This document shows, piece by piece, positions 45,715-55,709 of a stretch of 64,000 bases of DNA. The DNA comes from Bacteroidales bacterium. Its GTDB lineage: Bacteria > Bacteroidota > Bacteroidia > Bacteroidales > Tenuifilaceae. The notes under the pieces are model-generated. The model was not told the origin of the DNA, ran no database searches, and saw only the letters and a list, made by a program, of their open reading frames with translations. The DNA is taken from the NCBI GenBank assembly GCA_020636845.1, contig JACJXD010000002.1:248001-312000 (forward strand). The letters run 5' to 3'. The position numbers were made by a program, and so were the translations under genes. Each line of letters opens with the position of its first letter. Positions within the stretch are counted from its first letter, which is position 1.

Positions 45715-46281
45715 TTATACTTTTAAAATTTCCTGTTCTTTCTTACTTAGTAAATCGTCTATTTTTTTACTATAACCGTCGGTAACTTTTTGGGCTTTGT
45801 CCTCAGCATCCTTTGCCATATCTTCGGACAGTCCGTTTTTTTGTAACTTTTTAATTTCTTCAAGAGCATCTCTGCGGGCATTACGAATGCTTACGCGAGC
45901 TGTTTCGCCTTCGTGCTTAACTTGCTTAACCAAGTCTTTACGACGGTCTTCGGTTAAAGGGGGAACCATAATTCGAATGGATTCTCCGTTGTTTTGAGGG
46001 TTGAAGCCTAAATTTGCGGCCATAATAGCTTTTTCGATAGGCTCAATCATTTTCTTTTCCCAAGGTTGAATGGCGATGGTACGGGCATCGGGACTGCCAA
46101 CACTTGCTACTTGGTTTAGAGGAGTTAAAGTTCCGTAATAGTCAACCATTATGCCTGAAAGCATGGCAGGATTTGCTCTCCCGGCACGAATAACTCTGAG
46201 TTCGCTTTCAAGGTGGTCAACTGCTTTTTCCATTTTTTCCTCGGCTATGTCGAAGACTATTTTAATTTCGTCAGGATTCAT
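45715..46281 (-). CDS. frr: Ribosome recycling factor
   Basis: RRF splits post-termination ribosomes together with EF-G. The 188-residue protein has standard length and motifs: LRVIRAGRANPAML, VDYYGTLTPLNQVAS, the ENPxx-like IEKAIMAANLGFNPQNNG and LTEDRRKDLVKQVK. It follows pyrH by 30 bases in the common pyrH-frr order. Confidence 0.97.
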   Translation of the reverse strand: MNPDEIKIVFDIAEEKMEKAVDHLESELRVIRAGRANPAMLSGIMVDYYGTLTPLNQVASVGSPDARTIAIQPWEKKMIEPIEKAIMAANLGFNPQNNGESIRIMVPPLTEDRRKDLVKQVKHEGETARVSIRNARRDALEEIKKLQKNGLSEDMAKDAEDKAQKVTDGYSKKIDDLLSKKEQEILKV

Positions 46282-46311
46282 AGTGTTCTGATTTTTTGAT
46301 GCTTAAAAATA

Positions 46312-47022
46312 TTAATTTTTCACCAATGTCCCAATTTTTTCTCCTAAAACAACCTTTTTAAGGTTTCCCGGAGTGTTCATATCGAAAACAAGAATAGGAA
46401 GATTGTTTTCGCTGCACATAGTAAAGGCGGTTAAATCCATTACTTTAAGTTTCTTTTCGTATGCTTTGTTAAAGGTAAGTTCGTCGAACTTCACGGCATC
46501 TTTAACCTTTTCGGGATCGGCGGTGTAAATGCCATCAACACGGGTTCCTTTCAACAATACTTCTGCTTCTATTTCTACTCCACGAAGAGCCGATGCGGTG
46601 TCGGTTGTAAAAAAAGGATTTCCGGTTCCCCCGGCAATTATACATACTATGCCATTTTTAAAGGCTTCCACTACTTTTGCCTTGGTATATAATTCCCCAA
46701 CGGGTTCCATTTTTGTTGCGGTAAAAACTTTTGCCTTGCCTCCTGCTCCTTCGATAGCCGATTGCAGGGCAAGGCTATTTATAACCGTTGCCAACATGCC
46801 CATTTGATCTCCTTTTACCCTGTCGAATCCCTTCGAAACGCCACTTAAGCCCCTGAAAATGTTCCCTCCTCCGATAACTATTCCAACTTCCGCACCCATT
46901 TCGGCAATTTCCTTTACCTGTTGGGCATAGCTGCTTAATACGCTTGTGTTAATTCCGTATTTGTCTTCACCCATTAGCGCTTCTCCGCTAAGTTTCAGTA
47001 ATATTCTTTTGTACTTAAGCAT
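46312..47022 (-). CDS. pyrH: UMP kinase
   Basis: PyrH phosphorylates UMP to UDP. The 236-residue hexameric amino-acid-kinase-family protein has KLSGEALMG at the start, the UMP site GGGNIFRG, RVKGDQMGMLATVIN, and DGIYTADPEK near residue 160. It is transcribed with frr. The leader upstream has TATCTTTA (47056-47049, minus) as a possible -7 box. Confidence 0.97.
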   Translation of the reverse strand: MLKYKRILLKLSGEALMGEDKYGINTSVLSSYAQQVKEIAEMGAEVGIVIGGGNIFRGLSGVSKGFDRVKGDQMGMLATVINSLALQSAIEGAGGKAKVFTATKMEPVGELYTKAKVVEAFKNGIVCIIAGGTGNPFFTTDTASALRGVEIEAEVLLKGTRVDGIYTADPEKVKDAVKFDELTFNKAYEKKLKVMDLTAFTMCSENNLPILVFDMNTPGNLKKVVLGEKIGTLVKN

Positions 47023-47143
47023 TATGATAAGTAGTTGTAGATTTTTCGTAAAGATATAAAAAAACTCTATTTTGAAGAGTATTACCGATATCTAACGCTT
47101 AAACCAAAATAGTTTATGCCTGTTAAAGCAACCTCGATAACGA

Positions 47144-47965
47144 TTAGAAATCTCTGCGTTTGAATATCAAGGTTGATACACCAATAAAAATTAGTGTGTA
47201 AGCAATGGCTATGAGTACCGATGGAAGCAGGGTAACTCCTGTCGGGGCATTTTGTACCTGAACCAATGTATTAGGATCTATGCTTTGTAGTTGTTGCAAA
47301 TCTTCTGCAATTATGCCTAGAAAATTGGGCATTGGTGTAAGGTTCGATATTATTTTTACAGGGAAGTAACTGTCCCAAGGTGAGTTAAAGAAAAAGCGAA
47401 TAATAGGTTCGATTAGGGCAAAATATAGTAGGTAAAGAATAATTGAAAGGGCGGTACTTCGAAAAATCATTACAAACGTTATGGCCAAAACCATATATGC
47501 CAAGGCTTGAATGGCTATTATTAGAGTGTATTTAAAGTGGATGAATGTTGGGAGGGTTGTCCAAGCACCGGAAAAGTATCCAACGGCAATTCCCGTGATG
47601 GTTACAATAATAAAAACGTAAACGGAAAGGGCTGCACTTAAAAAGAGTTTACCCAGCATAAGTTCGAATCGGCTGTAACCCTCAACTATCATTTTTCGGA
47701 AAGTGGAAAACGACAGTTCATTTCCGGTTAACACGGCAATAATTATTGCTAGTATTAAGTTAAACCAGCTGGCTAGCCATGCGGTTGTTTGCCAAAGGTG
47801 TTCGGGGGCAAAAAAACGGGCAATGGTAACACCTTGCAGTTGGATGTTCAACTGTGAAACGATAAGAACAAAAACTATAAATAGAATGGAATGTAACCCA
47901 AGCAGTGTCCAAAAAGTGGAGAAGCCTTTTGTCTTTATCCATTCGGTTCTTAATATGTGCTTCAT
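47144..47965 (-). CDS. ABC-2-type permease
   Basis: The 273-residue protein has six membrane helices and the layout of ABC-2 permeases: a short cytosolic start, IIAVLTGNELSFSTFRKMIVEGYSR after the second helix, and a C-terminal FKRRDF. It follows its ATPase gene by 10 bases. The substrate is not determined. NatB-like and antibiotic or lantibiotic exporters share this layout. Confidence 0.85.
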   Translation of the reverse strand: MKHILRTEWIKTKGFSTFWTLLGLHSILFIVFVLIVSQLNIQLQGVTIARFFAPEHLWQTTAWLASWFNLILAIIIAVLTGNELSFSTFRKMIVEGYSRFELMLGKLFLSAALSVYVFIIVTITGIAVGYFSGAWTTLPTFIHFKYTLIIAIQALAYMVLAITFVMIFRSTALSIILYLLYFALIEPIIRFFFNSPWDSYFPVKIISNLTPMPNFLGIIAEDLQQLQSIDPNTLVQVQNAPTGVTLLPSVLIAIAYTLIFIGVSTLIFKRRDF

Positions 47966-47975
47966 TGTTTGCGTA

Positions 47976-48866
47976 TTACTTTGCTACTTGGTCAAGGAAA
48001 ATTTCCTCTAGCGATGGTTGGCGTATTTCGAAGAGTTTTGGAACTATATTCTTATCGGTAAGTTGTTCGTTCAGCAGCTTAATGGCTTCATTGTCGGCTA
48101 CCGAAATGGTGATACCCTCGCTATAACTGTCAATGATTTTGAAGTTTGGGTTATTGGCAACTATGGCTTTTAACCCTTCAACTTTATCTGTTTCTACTTG
48201 AACAATTTGCTTTAATTTCAATAGTTCATCAACTTTTCCGTTGGCAATGCTTTGCCCATTTTTAAGAATTATAACATGGGTACAAACTCGTTGAATCTCA
48301 TCAAGGTTGTGGCTGGCAATAATTATTGTTTTTCCGTTTTCGTGTTGTTGCCGAATAAGCCTGCGAACAAAGGCAATTCCCTCAGGGTCGAGACCGTTGG
48401 TTGGTTCATCAAAAACAAGAACTGGCGGATTTCCTACAAGTGTTTGTGCTATGGCCAAGCGCTGTTTCATGCCTAGCGATAAGGTATATACAGGATGATT
48501 CAACTTCTCTGTTAGTTCTACCTGTTCAATAGCCTGGTATATTTCGTCAGTAGTACAATTTCTATTTATAGCGGTTATCTCCATATTCCTTTTTACGCTG
48601 AGGTATGGATAAAAATATGGAACTTCGAGCAGCGCTCCGATGCGTTTATTTATGTTATGCGTATAGTTTTCTCCGAACCAGTTAAATGTTCCTGAGCAGG
48701 CTTTTCTTACTCCAAGAATAATTGACAAAAGGGTTGTTTTCCCGCTTCCGTTTGGGCCTAAAATGCCTAAAACTTCGCCTTTGTTAACATTGAACGACAG
48801 TTTGTTTAGGGCAGAAACATTTTTGTACCTTTTGGAAAGACTGTCAACGGAGAGAATTGGTACCAT
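47976..48866 (-). CDS. ABC transporter ATP-binding protein
   Basis: The 296-residue ATPase has Walker A LGPNGSGKTT, signature LSLGMKQRLAIAQ and Walker B VLVFDEPTNGLDPEG, followed by a C-terminal extension typical of CcmA/NatA-like subunits. It pairs with the permease downstream. It starts 12 bases after the recQ stop, so recQ and the transporter may share a transcript. Confidence 0.9.
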   Translation of the reverse strand: MVPILSVDSLSKRYKNVSALNKLSFNVNKGEVLGILGPNGSGKTTLLSIILGVRKACSGTFNWFGENYTHNINKRIGALLEVPYFYPYLSVKRNMEITAINRNCTTDEIYQAIEQVELTEKLNHPVYTLSLGMKQRLAIAQTLVGNPPVLVFDEPTNGLDPEGIAFVRRLIRQQHENGKTIIIASHNLDEIQRVCTHVIILKNGQSIANGKVDELLKLKQIVQVETDKVEGLKAIVANNPNFKIIDSYSEGITISVADNEAIKLLNEQLTDKNIVPKLFEIRQPSLEEIFLDQVAK

Positions 48867-48878
48867 ACCTTGGAAGAT

Positions 48879-51074
48879 TTAATTTCCCATTTCGGACATA
48901 AATTTAATGCGCATTAAGCGTATTTCTTCTTCGGTGTAATCGTCGTCAAGAGCCGAAATGGCTTCATCAATACTTTCCGATTGTGCCTCGTTACGGAAGT
49001 AGTCAAAAACCTCTTCCTGCTTTTCCTCATCCACCACTTTATCGATGTAGTAATCAAGGTTTATTTTCGTTCCAGAATTTACAATTGCCTCAATTTCGGT
49101 AAGCAATTCGGGCATTTCCAGATTTTTGGCATTTGCAATGTCTTCTAAATCCATTTTACGGTCGATACTTTGAATAATAAAAACCTTTAATAGCGATTTA
49201 TTGGCTACCGATTTTATTACCATATCCTGAGGACGAATAATTTCCTTATCCTCAACATAAACTTTAATCAACTCTATGAATTCTTTTCCAAATCGCTTTG
49301 CTTTCCCAACGCCAACACCGGTAATGTTTTGCAATTCGTCGAGTGTGATAGGGTACTGAATTGCCATATCCTCTAACGATGGGTCTTGGAAAATTACAAA
49401 TGGCGGAAGGTCTTTCTTGTGTGCTACCTTTTTTCTTAAATCTTTAAGCATGGAAAGTAACTCTTCGTCGGCTGCGCCTCCTTTATCCATTGGCATACCT
49501 ATGGCTTCTTCTTCGTCGCCTTCTTCGTATTCATGATCCAGCGTAAACATTATATCCGAAGGCTTTTCGAGGAAGTCTTTACCCTTTTGAGTTATCAACA
49601 ACAAGCCATAGTTTTCAATATCCTTATCGATAAACTTCATTACCAAAGCTTGTCGTATAATTGAATTCCAGAATCGTTGGTCTTTCTCTGCGCCTTCGCC
49701 AAAGGTGTCAAGTTGATTGTGCTTGTACGATTTTATGGCAGCAGTTGGTTTTCCTAAAAGAATGTTTACAACATGCTCGGCTTTAAATTTTTGGTTAACG
49801 GCAATAATCGTTTCCAAAACCATTTGCAACTCATCTTTACCTTCGAATTGAGTTTTTGGATGTAGGCAGTTATCGCAAGAATTACAGTTATCCTCGGTAT
49901 ATTCTTCTCCGAAATAGTTTAGTAATGTTTTGCGTCGGCACATGGACGATTCGGCATACGATACGGTTTCTAGTAAAAGTTGCTTGCCAATTTCCTGCTC
50001 GGAAACGGGTTTTCCCTGCATAAACTTTTCCAGTTTTTGTATGTCCTTATAGCTGTAAAAAGTTATACACTGTCCTTCGCCACCGTCGCGACCGGCACGA
50101 CCTGTTTCTTGGTAGTACCCTTCCAAACTTTTTGGAATATCGTAGTGAATAACAAATCGCACATCGGGCTTGTCTATACCCATTCCAAAGGCTATGGTGG
50201 CAACAATTACATCCACCTCTTCCATTAGAAATTTATCCTGATTGGTCGAGCGGGTGTTTGCATCAAGGCCGGCATGGTACGGAAGTGCTTTTATACCATT
50301 AACCTTAAGCGTTTCGGCCATTTCCTCAACCTTTTTCCGGCTAAGGCAGTAAATAATGCCCGATTTGCCCTCATTATTTTTTATGTACTTTATTATTTCC
50401 TTAACGGCATTTACTTTAGGCCTTACTTCGTAGTAAAGGTTCGGCCTGTTGAACGACGATTTGAATACTGTTGCATCGAGCATTCCTAGGTTTTTCTGAA
50501 TATCGTGCTGAACCTTTGGGGTTGCCGTTGCCGTTAGGGCAATTAGCGGAGCTGTTCCAATTTCGTTAATAATAGGTCTTATACGACGATACTCCGGACG
50601 GAAGTCGTGTCCCCATTCCGAAATACAGTGAGCTTCGTCAATGGCATAAAACGATATTTTAATCTGTTTCAGAAATTCAATGTTATCCTCCTTGGTAAGA
50701 GATTCCGGTGCAACATAAAGCATTTTGGTAACACCGCTAGTAACATCGCTTTTAACCTTCTGTATTTGAGTCTTGTTTAACGATGAATTTAAAAAGTGAG
50801 CGACTCCATCCTCCACAACAAAGCTTCGCATTGAGTCAACTTGGTTCTTCATTAATGCTATAAGGGGCGAAATAACAATGGCCGTTCCATCGAGTATTAG
50901 AGCTGGCAGTTGATAGCAAAGAGACTTTCCTCCTCCAGTTGGCATTAAAACAAAAGTGTCGCGTCCGGCTAACACATTGCGAATGATAGCCTCTTGGTTT
51001 CCTTTAAATGTATTGAAACCAAAGTACTTACTTAAATATTCTTTCAGCGAAAGATCTGACACATCTACACTCAT
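48879..51074 (-). CDS. recQ: ATP-dependent DNA helicase RecQ
   Basis: RecQ is a 3'-5' DNA helicase in recombination and repair. The 731-residue protein has Walker A PTGGGKSLCY (about 46-55), DEAH in AIDEAHCISEWGHDFR, motif VI HYDIPKSLEGYYQETGRAGRDG and four Zn cysteines (CRRKTLLNYFGEEYTEDNCNS then CDNC). An RQC domain follows, then an HRDC domain (about 525-600). A C-terminal acidic extension of about 120 residues, ending in EEIRLMRIKFMSEMGN, exceeds E. coli RecQ length and is seen in Bacteroidota. Confidence 0.95.
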   Translation of the reverse strand: MSVDVSDLSLKEYLSKYFGFNTFKGNQEAIIRNVLAGRDTFVLMPTGGGKSLCYQLPALILDGTAIVISPLIALMKNQVDSMRSFVVEDGVAHFLNSSLNKTQIQKVKSDVTSGVTKMLYVAPESLTKEDNIEFLKQIKISFYAIDEAHCISEWGHDFRPEYRRIRPIINEIGTAPLIALTATATPKVQHDIQKNLGMLDATVFKSSFNRPNLYYEVRPKVNAVKEIIKYIKNNEGKSGIIYCLSRKKVEEMAETLKVNGIKALPYHAGLDANTRSTNQDKFLMEEVDVIVATIAFGMGIDKPDVRFVIHYDIPKSLEGYYQETGRAGRDGGEGQCITFYSYKDIQKLEKFMQGKPVSEQEIGKQLLLETVSYAESSMCRRKTLLNYFGEEYTEDNCNSCDNCLHPKTQFEGKDELQMVLETIIAVNQKFKAEHVVNILLGKPTAAIKSYKHNQLDTFGEGAEKDQRFWNSIIRQALVMKFIDKDIENYGLLLITQKGKDFLEKPSDIMFTLDHEYEEGDEEEAIGMPMDKGGAADEELLSMLKDLRKKVAHKKDLPPFVIFQDPSLEDMAIQYPITLDELQNITGVGVGKAKRFGKEFIELIKVYVEDKEIIRPQDMVIKSVANKSLLKVFIIQSIDRKMDLEDIANAKNLEMPELLTEIEAIVNSGTKINLDYYIDKVVDEEKQEEVFDYFRNEAQSESIDEAISALDDDYTEEEIRLMRIKFMSEMGN

Positions 51075-51123
51075 CTCTTTTTTGTAATCTTATTTGTTAA
51101 CTTTACTTAATGTTTATTTTGTC

Positions 51124-51151
51124 TTTGTTGAAATAAAAAAAGATATTTTTG
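51124..51151 (+). promoter_or_regulatory. Candidate promoter of kdsD
   Basis: TTTG (51124-51127), 16 bases and TATTTTTG (51144-51151) resemble the Bacteroidota promoter with short spacing. A start near 51158 would leave a leader of about 170 bases. The 252-base gap between recQ and kdsD is AT-rich and holds no other feature I can support. Confidence 0.3.
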
Positions 51152-51326
51152 CTTTTTATAAAAATACACTAATTTTTTATTTATCAAAGGTCTAATTAAT
51201 GTCATTTAACAAAAGGGAACACAAAATTAATAAAATGAGCCAATCATATTTTCCATTCGTGGAAAAGTTAGAAGTGTTCCTTTTAGTTGATTGAATTAAA
51301 AATATTTAAGTTTAAAAAATTTAACC

Positions 51327-52289
51327 ATGAATGTTGATATTAAAAGTGTTGCCAAACAAGTAATAAATTCCGAAGCTGCTGCCATCGAGAAACTTGCGGG
51401 TTATATTGATGACGATTTTGAACGGGTGGTTCTCGAAATTTTTAACGGTAAAGGACGAGTAATTGTTACAGGAATTGGAAAAAGTGCCATAATTGCTAAT
51501 AAAATTGTTGCAACATTTAATTCTACGGGAACTCCCGCCATTTTTATGCACGCTGCCGATGCCATTCATGGCGATTTAGGTATTATCCAACCCGACGATA
51601 TTATAATTTGCCTTTCTAAGAGTGGAAATACTCCTGAAATTAAAGTATTGGCTCCTTTAATAAAAAATCTTGGGAACAAACTGGTGGCTTTGGTGTCGAA
51701 TACCGATTCGTACTTAGCCCAAATGTCCGATTATATTCTAAAGGCAACGGTCGATCGCGAAGCTAGTCCTAATAATTTGGCCCCAACTACAAGCACAACA
51801 GCACAGTTGGTTATTGGCGATGCCTTGGCTGTATGCCTGTTGAAGTTAAAAGGCTTTACTACGGAAGATTTTGCCCGTTTCCATCCCGGCGGTTCGCTTG
51901 GAAAGAAGTTATACATGCGAGTTTCCGATATTTTTATTGAGAATGAAGTTCCTAAGGTAAAGGAGACCGATACTATTCGAAAAATTATACTCGAAATTTC
52001 GTCGAAGCGGTTAGGAGCTACGGCTGTGTTGGATATCGAGGGTAATTTAATTGGAATTATTACCGATGGAGACTTGCGTAGGATGCTTGAACGAAATGTG
52101 GACTTCGATAAGCTTTCGGCAAAGGATATTATGTCGCCAAGTCCTAAAACGGTTAGTAGCGACGAGTTAGCTATTAATGCCTTTAATATAATGGAGCAGC
52201 ATAAAATTACCCAACTGTTGGTAACAGATAATGGAAAGTATAAGGGGGTAATTCATTTGCACGATATATTACGTGAGGGGATTGTTTAA
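51327..52289 (+). CDS. kdsD: KpsF/GutQ-type arabinose-5-phosphate isomerase
   Basis: The enzyme makes arabinose 5-phosphate, the precursor of Kdo for LPS. The 320-residue protein has a SIS domain (about 35-170) with VTGIGKSAIIANKIVATFNS, HAADAIHGDLG and CLSKSGNTPE, and two CBS domains (about 200-320). The layout matches KdsD/KpsF. Its neighbours include DUF5686 and lptB, consistent with an LPS theme. No Kdo8P synthase gene is adjacent. Confidence 0.93.
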   Translation: MNVDIKSVAKQVINSEAAAIEKLAGYIDDDFERVVLEIFNGKGRVIVTGIGKSAIIANKIVATFNSTGTPAIFMHAADAIHGDLGIIQPDDIIICLSKSGNTPEIKVLAPLIKNLGNKLVALVSNTDSYLAQMSDYILKATVDREASPNNLAPTTSTTAQLVIGDALAVCLLKLKGFTTEDFARFHPGGSLGKKLYMRVSDIFIENEVPKVKETDTIRKIILEISSKRLGATAVLDIEGNLIGIITDGDLRRMLERNVDFDKLSAKDIMSPSPKTVSSDELAINAFNIMEQHKITQLLVTDNGKYKGVIHLHDILREGIV

Positions 52290-52368
52290 TTAGAAATGGC
52301 TATGCAAGCATTTTAAATTAAGTTAGTTATGTTTGCACCTTTTCCTGACAGGAATCAAATGTATCTGT

Positions 52369-52398
52369 ATTGTTTTATGCTTGTTTGTGCTAAATTTG
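52369..52398 (+). promoter_or_regulatory. Candidate promoter of the DUF5686 gene
   Basis: ATTG (52369-52372), 18 bases and TAAATTTG (52391-52398) match the Bacteroidota consensus with one mismatch. It lies 36 bases before the ATG. Another -7-like TATGTTTG is at 52328. Confidence 0.35.
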
Positions 52399-52433
52399 AT
52401 GTTTTGCGTTTTTGCGTGTGAAATGAATTTTTA

Positions 52434-54881
52434 ATGAAAAGGCTGTTTTCAATATTATCGGTTGTTTTGTTTTCGATTTCTGTATTTGGACAGGGACAAA
52501 TAACTAAAATTAGGGGGAAGGTGCTCGATGCCGATACTCATGCCCCTTTACCGTACGTTAACATTTCGTTTAGAGGAACGAATATTGGAACAATTACCTC
52601 CGAAACAGGTGAATTCTTCCTCGAAACGCGCTATGCTACCGATAGCATAATAGTTTCTTTTGTAGGCTACGAGAGTACGGCTGTAAAAGTTAAAAAGGGA
52701 TTTTTTCAAACAGTAAATGTTGATCTGAAGCCCGAATCTATAGAACTTGCTGCGGTTATTGTTAAACCGGGCGAAAATCAGGCAAACAGAATAATACGAA
52801 ACATCATACGTAATAAGGATAAAAATAATCCGGCAAACTTTAACTATAGTTGTAAAAGTTATAATAAGATTCAAGTTGACTTAAATAATATCGGTGACGA
52901 TATTAAAAAGCGGAAACTCCTAAACCAGTTTAAGTTTATCTGGGATTATGTGGATACCAATGCAATTACAGGGAAAACGTACTTGCCTATATTTATAACC
53001 GAATCGTTGTCCGATTACTATTACCGCTCGAGCCCTAGGATGGAAAAAGAGGTAATTAAGGCAACTAAAATTTCAGGCGTAAATAACGAGAGTGTTGCTC
53101 AGTTTACCGGAAAAATATATCAGAGTATAAATATTTACGACAATTATATCAACATTTTCGATCAGGGTTTGGTGAGTCCAATTGCCAATGCCGGACTAAT
53201 ATATTACAAGTATATGCTGGTGGATAGTTCTTTTGTGGATAATCGTTGGTGTTACCATGTATCGTTCAGGCCTCGTCGAAAAATGGAACCAACTTTTACC
53301 GGCGATTTTTGGGTGAACGATTCTACTTGGGCCATTGCCAAAATGCAGGTTCGACTGGCAAAAATGGTTAACCTGAATTTCGTGAACGATATGGTTGCCT
53401 CCGCCGAATTTACTCCGCTAAACGATACGCTTTGGTTTCCAAAGCAACTTACCCTGTTTGTCGATTTCAATTTAACTGATAAGACAACCGGTTTTTTTGG
53501 ACATAAAACAATTAGTTATAGCGACGTTGTGCTAAATCCTGTTTATCCCGATGACGTGGTTGAGTTGCCTACAAACATTAAGGTTCAGGAAGGAGCATTA
53601 AAGCAGGATAAAAAGTATTGGGAGGGAGCCCGGCCGTTTGAACTTACCCCGAAGGAGCAGAACATTTACTCCATGGTCGATTCTGTTCAGAATGTTCCTA
53701 TGTATAAAACATTTGTGGATATTATCAACATGTTTGTAAACTACTACTACGTGGTTGGGTATTTCGAAATAGGGCCTTACTACCAAACGTATAGTTTTAA
53801 CGAAATAGAAGGAAACCGGTTTAAGGTGTCGGGCCGAACGAGTAATAAGTTTAGTAAAAAGTTGATGATTTCGGGTTTCTTGGCCTATGGCGATAAGGAC
53901 GATAGGTTTAAATGGGGAACAAATGCACTTTACATGATAAATAAGAATCCTCGGGTTGCGGCGTCTATTGGCTACAAAGATGATGTTGAACAGTTAGGAC
54001 AAAGTCCTAATGCGCTTACCGAGGATAATATTCTTACTTCATTTTTGCGTCGAAATCCAAATTATAAGCTTACGCTTGTTCGCGATTTTTCAACTTCGTT
54101 GGAAAAGGAATGGTTCAACGGATTTTCGAATACCATAACGTTTAACCATCGAATAATATACCCTACGCAGTACATTCCTTTTGACCCGGTTGATGGAACT
54201 CCTGCGCTTAGTAACATTACCACTTCAACAGTAACCTTAAATACGCGCTGGCAGAAAAACGAAAGTTTTGTGTCGGGAGAATTTGAGCGTGTGAGTTTAG
54301 GTAGCGATTGGCCGGAAGTAAACTTTGATATTACGAAGGGGTTTAAGAATATTGTTGGCTCCGATGTCGATTTTTGGGAGTTACATTTTAACTATTACCA
54401 TAAATTCAACATAAATCCATTTGGCTATGCTCGTTTAATTATTGATGCGGGAAAGATATTTGGGAAAGTTCCATATCCTTTGCTAAAACTTCATGAGGGA
54501 AACGAAACGTATGCATTCGATAGGTATGCGTTTAACATGATGAACTACTACGAGTTTGCATCCGACCAGTATGCCAGTTTATATTTAGAGCAACACTTTC
54601 AGGGCTTCTTTTTAAATAGATTTCCTTTAATTAGAAGGTTGAAGTGGCGCGAAGTTGTTACGGGGAAATTTTTGATAGGAAACATAAACGATAAAAATAA
54701 GCAAGTATTAACATTTCCTGATGGTTTAGGCGAAGTTTCAAAACCTTATGCGGAGTTTGGCGTGGGTGTGGAAAATATTTTTAAGGTTATCCGTATAGAT
54801 GCACTTTGGCGTGCAACTCATTTGGATAATCCAAATGTTGAGCCGTTTGGAATCCGTGCTGGCTTACAAATCATTTTTTGA
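52434..54881 (+). CDS. DUF5686 outer-membrane protein with carboxypeptidase-regulatory-like domain
   Basis: The 815-residue protein has a signal peptide (about 1-19), a CarboxypepD-regulatory-like domain (about 23-105; GKVLDADTHAPLPYVNISF and ETGEFFL), and then the long DUF5686 region, rich in beta-strands with C-terminal barrel-like repeats and a final GIRAGLQIIF. Such proteins are exclusive to Bacteroidota as far as I know, and their function is undefined. Lacking a plug/TonB box, it is not a TonB receptor. It lies between kdsD and lptB, which suggests envelope assembly. Confidence 0.87.
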   Translation: MKRLFSILSVVLFSISVFGQGQITKIRGKVLDADTHAPLPYVNISFRGTNIGTITSETGEFFLETRYATDSIIVSFVGYESTAVKVKKGFFQTVNVDLKPESIELAAVIVKPGENQANRIIRNIIRNKDKNNPANFNYSCKSYNKIQVDLNNIGDDIKKRKLLNQFKFIWDYVDTNAITGKTYLPIFITESLSDYYYRSSPRMEKEVIKATKISGVNNESVAQFTGKIYQSINIYDNYINIFDQGLVSPIANAGLIYYKYMLVDSSFVDNRWCYHVSFRPRRKMEPTFTGDFWVNDSTWAIAKMQVRLAKMVNLNFVNDMVASAEFTPLNDTLWFPKQLTLFVDFNLTDKTTGFFGHKTISYSDVVLNPVYPDDVVELPTNIKVQEGALKQDKKYWEGARPFELTPKEQNIYSMVDSVQNVPMYKTFVDIINMFVNYYYVVGYFEIGPYYQTYSFNEIEGNRFKVSGRTSNKFSKKLMISGFLAYGDKDDRFKWGTNALYMINKNPRVAASIGYKDDVEQLGQSPNALTEDNILTSFLRRNPNYKLTLVRDFSTSLEKEWFNGFSNTITFNHRIIYPTQYIPFDPVDGTPALSNITTSTVTLNTRWQKNESFVSGEFERVSLGSDWPEVNFDITKGFKNIVGSDVDFWELHFNYYHKFNINPFGYARLIIDAGKIFGKVPYPLLKLHEGNETYAFDRYAFNMMNYYEFASDQYASLYLEQHFQGFFLNRFPLIRRLKWREVVTGKFLIGNINDKNKQVLTFPDGLGEVSKPYAEFGVGVENIFKVIRIDALWRATHLDNPNVEPFGIRAGLQIIF

Positions 54882-54896
54882 GAAAGCAAAATTATT

Positions 54897-54904
54897 TACC
54901 TTTG
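54897..54904 (+). promoter_or_regulatory. Candidate -7 box of lptB
   Basis: TACCTTTG sits 23 bases before the lptB start. TTTG at 54877-54880 lies 16 bases upstream, shorter than usual. It lies just after the DUF5686 stop. Confidence 0.35.
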
Positions 54905-54926
54905 GACTCTTAACAGTTAAAAAGAT

Positions 54927-55652
54927 ATGCGACTTTACACCGAAAATCTTGTAAAACGCTATAAAACCAGAACGGTAGTTAAGGACGTTAGCGTTGAGGT
55001 TAACCGTGGGGAAATTGTAGGACTTCTTGGTCCTAATGGGGCTGGTAAAACAACCACGTTTTATATGATAGTTGGGCTTATAACGCCAAACGCCGGAAAA
55101 ATATTTTTGGACGATGAGGAGATTACTAGCGAACCGGTTTTTAGAAGAGCACAACGAGGAATAGGGTATCTTGCTCAGGAAGCTTCGGTGTTCAGACAGC
55201 TTAGCGTGGAAGACAACATTAAGGCTGTTCTGGAAATGACAAAGTTTAGCAAGGAGTATCAGCGGGAAAAGGTTGAGTCGTTGCTTACCGAGTTTGGTTT
55301 GCAGAGAATTCGAAAGAGTCTGGGAATACAACTATCGGGTGGTGAAAGAAGGCGTACCGAAATTGCCCGTGCGCTTGCCCTCGATCCAAAATTTATTCTT
55401 CTTGATGAACCGTTTGCCGGTGTCGATCCAATTGCCGTAGAAGATATTCAGAATATTGTGGCACATCTTAAAGATAGAAATATCGGAATTTTAATTACCG
55501 ACCACAATGTGCACGAAACATTGTCCATAACCGATAGGGCGTACTTGCTTTACGAGGGGTCTATTTTGAAAGCAGGAACTGCTAAGGATTTAGCCGAAGA
55601 TGAACAAGTGCGTAAAGTTTACCTAGGACAAAACTTCGAGTTGCGCAAATAA
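54927..55652 (+). CDS. lptB: LPS export ABC transporter ATPase LptB
   Basis: LptB powers the LptFG complex that extracts LPS from the inner membrane. The 241-residue protein has Walker A LGPNGAGKTT, the family-typical YLAQEASVFRQLSVEDNI, signature LSGGERRRTEIARAL and Walker B FILLDEPFAGVDPIAV, with the late H-loop ITDHNVHETLSI. These are specific LptB traits. It is followed by tRNA-Leu with its own promoter. Confidence 0.96.
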   Translation: MRLYTENLVKRYKTRTVVKDVSVEVNRGEIVGLLGPNGAGKTTTFYMIVGLITPNAGKIFLDDEEITSEPVFRRAQRGIGYLAQEASVFRQLSVEDNIKAVLEMTKFSKEYQREKVESLLTEFGLQRIRKSLGIQLSGGERRRTEIARALALDPKFILLDEPFAGVDPIAVEDIQNIVAHLKDRNIGILITDHNVHETLSITDRAYLLYEGSILKAGTAKDLAEDEQVRKVYLGQNFELRK

Positions 55653-55664
55653 ATTAATTTCGAC

Positions 55665-55696
55665 TTTGAAATTTTGGGAAAAATAAATTACCTTTG
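55665..55696 (+). promoter_or_regulatory. Promoter of tRNA-Leu
   Basis: TTTG (55665-55668), 20 bases and TACCTTTG (55689-55696) form a near-perfect Bacteroidota promoter. The expected start lies about 7 bases before the tRNA. Confidence 0.65.
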
Positions 55697-55709
55697 CACC
55701 ACGTTTTTT

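Noticed and set aside
47703..48126. Plus-strand frames opposite the ABC-2 permease/ATPase junction
   Set aside because: They are shadows of the two transporter genes. The minus-strand frames have clear family motifs.
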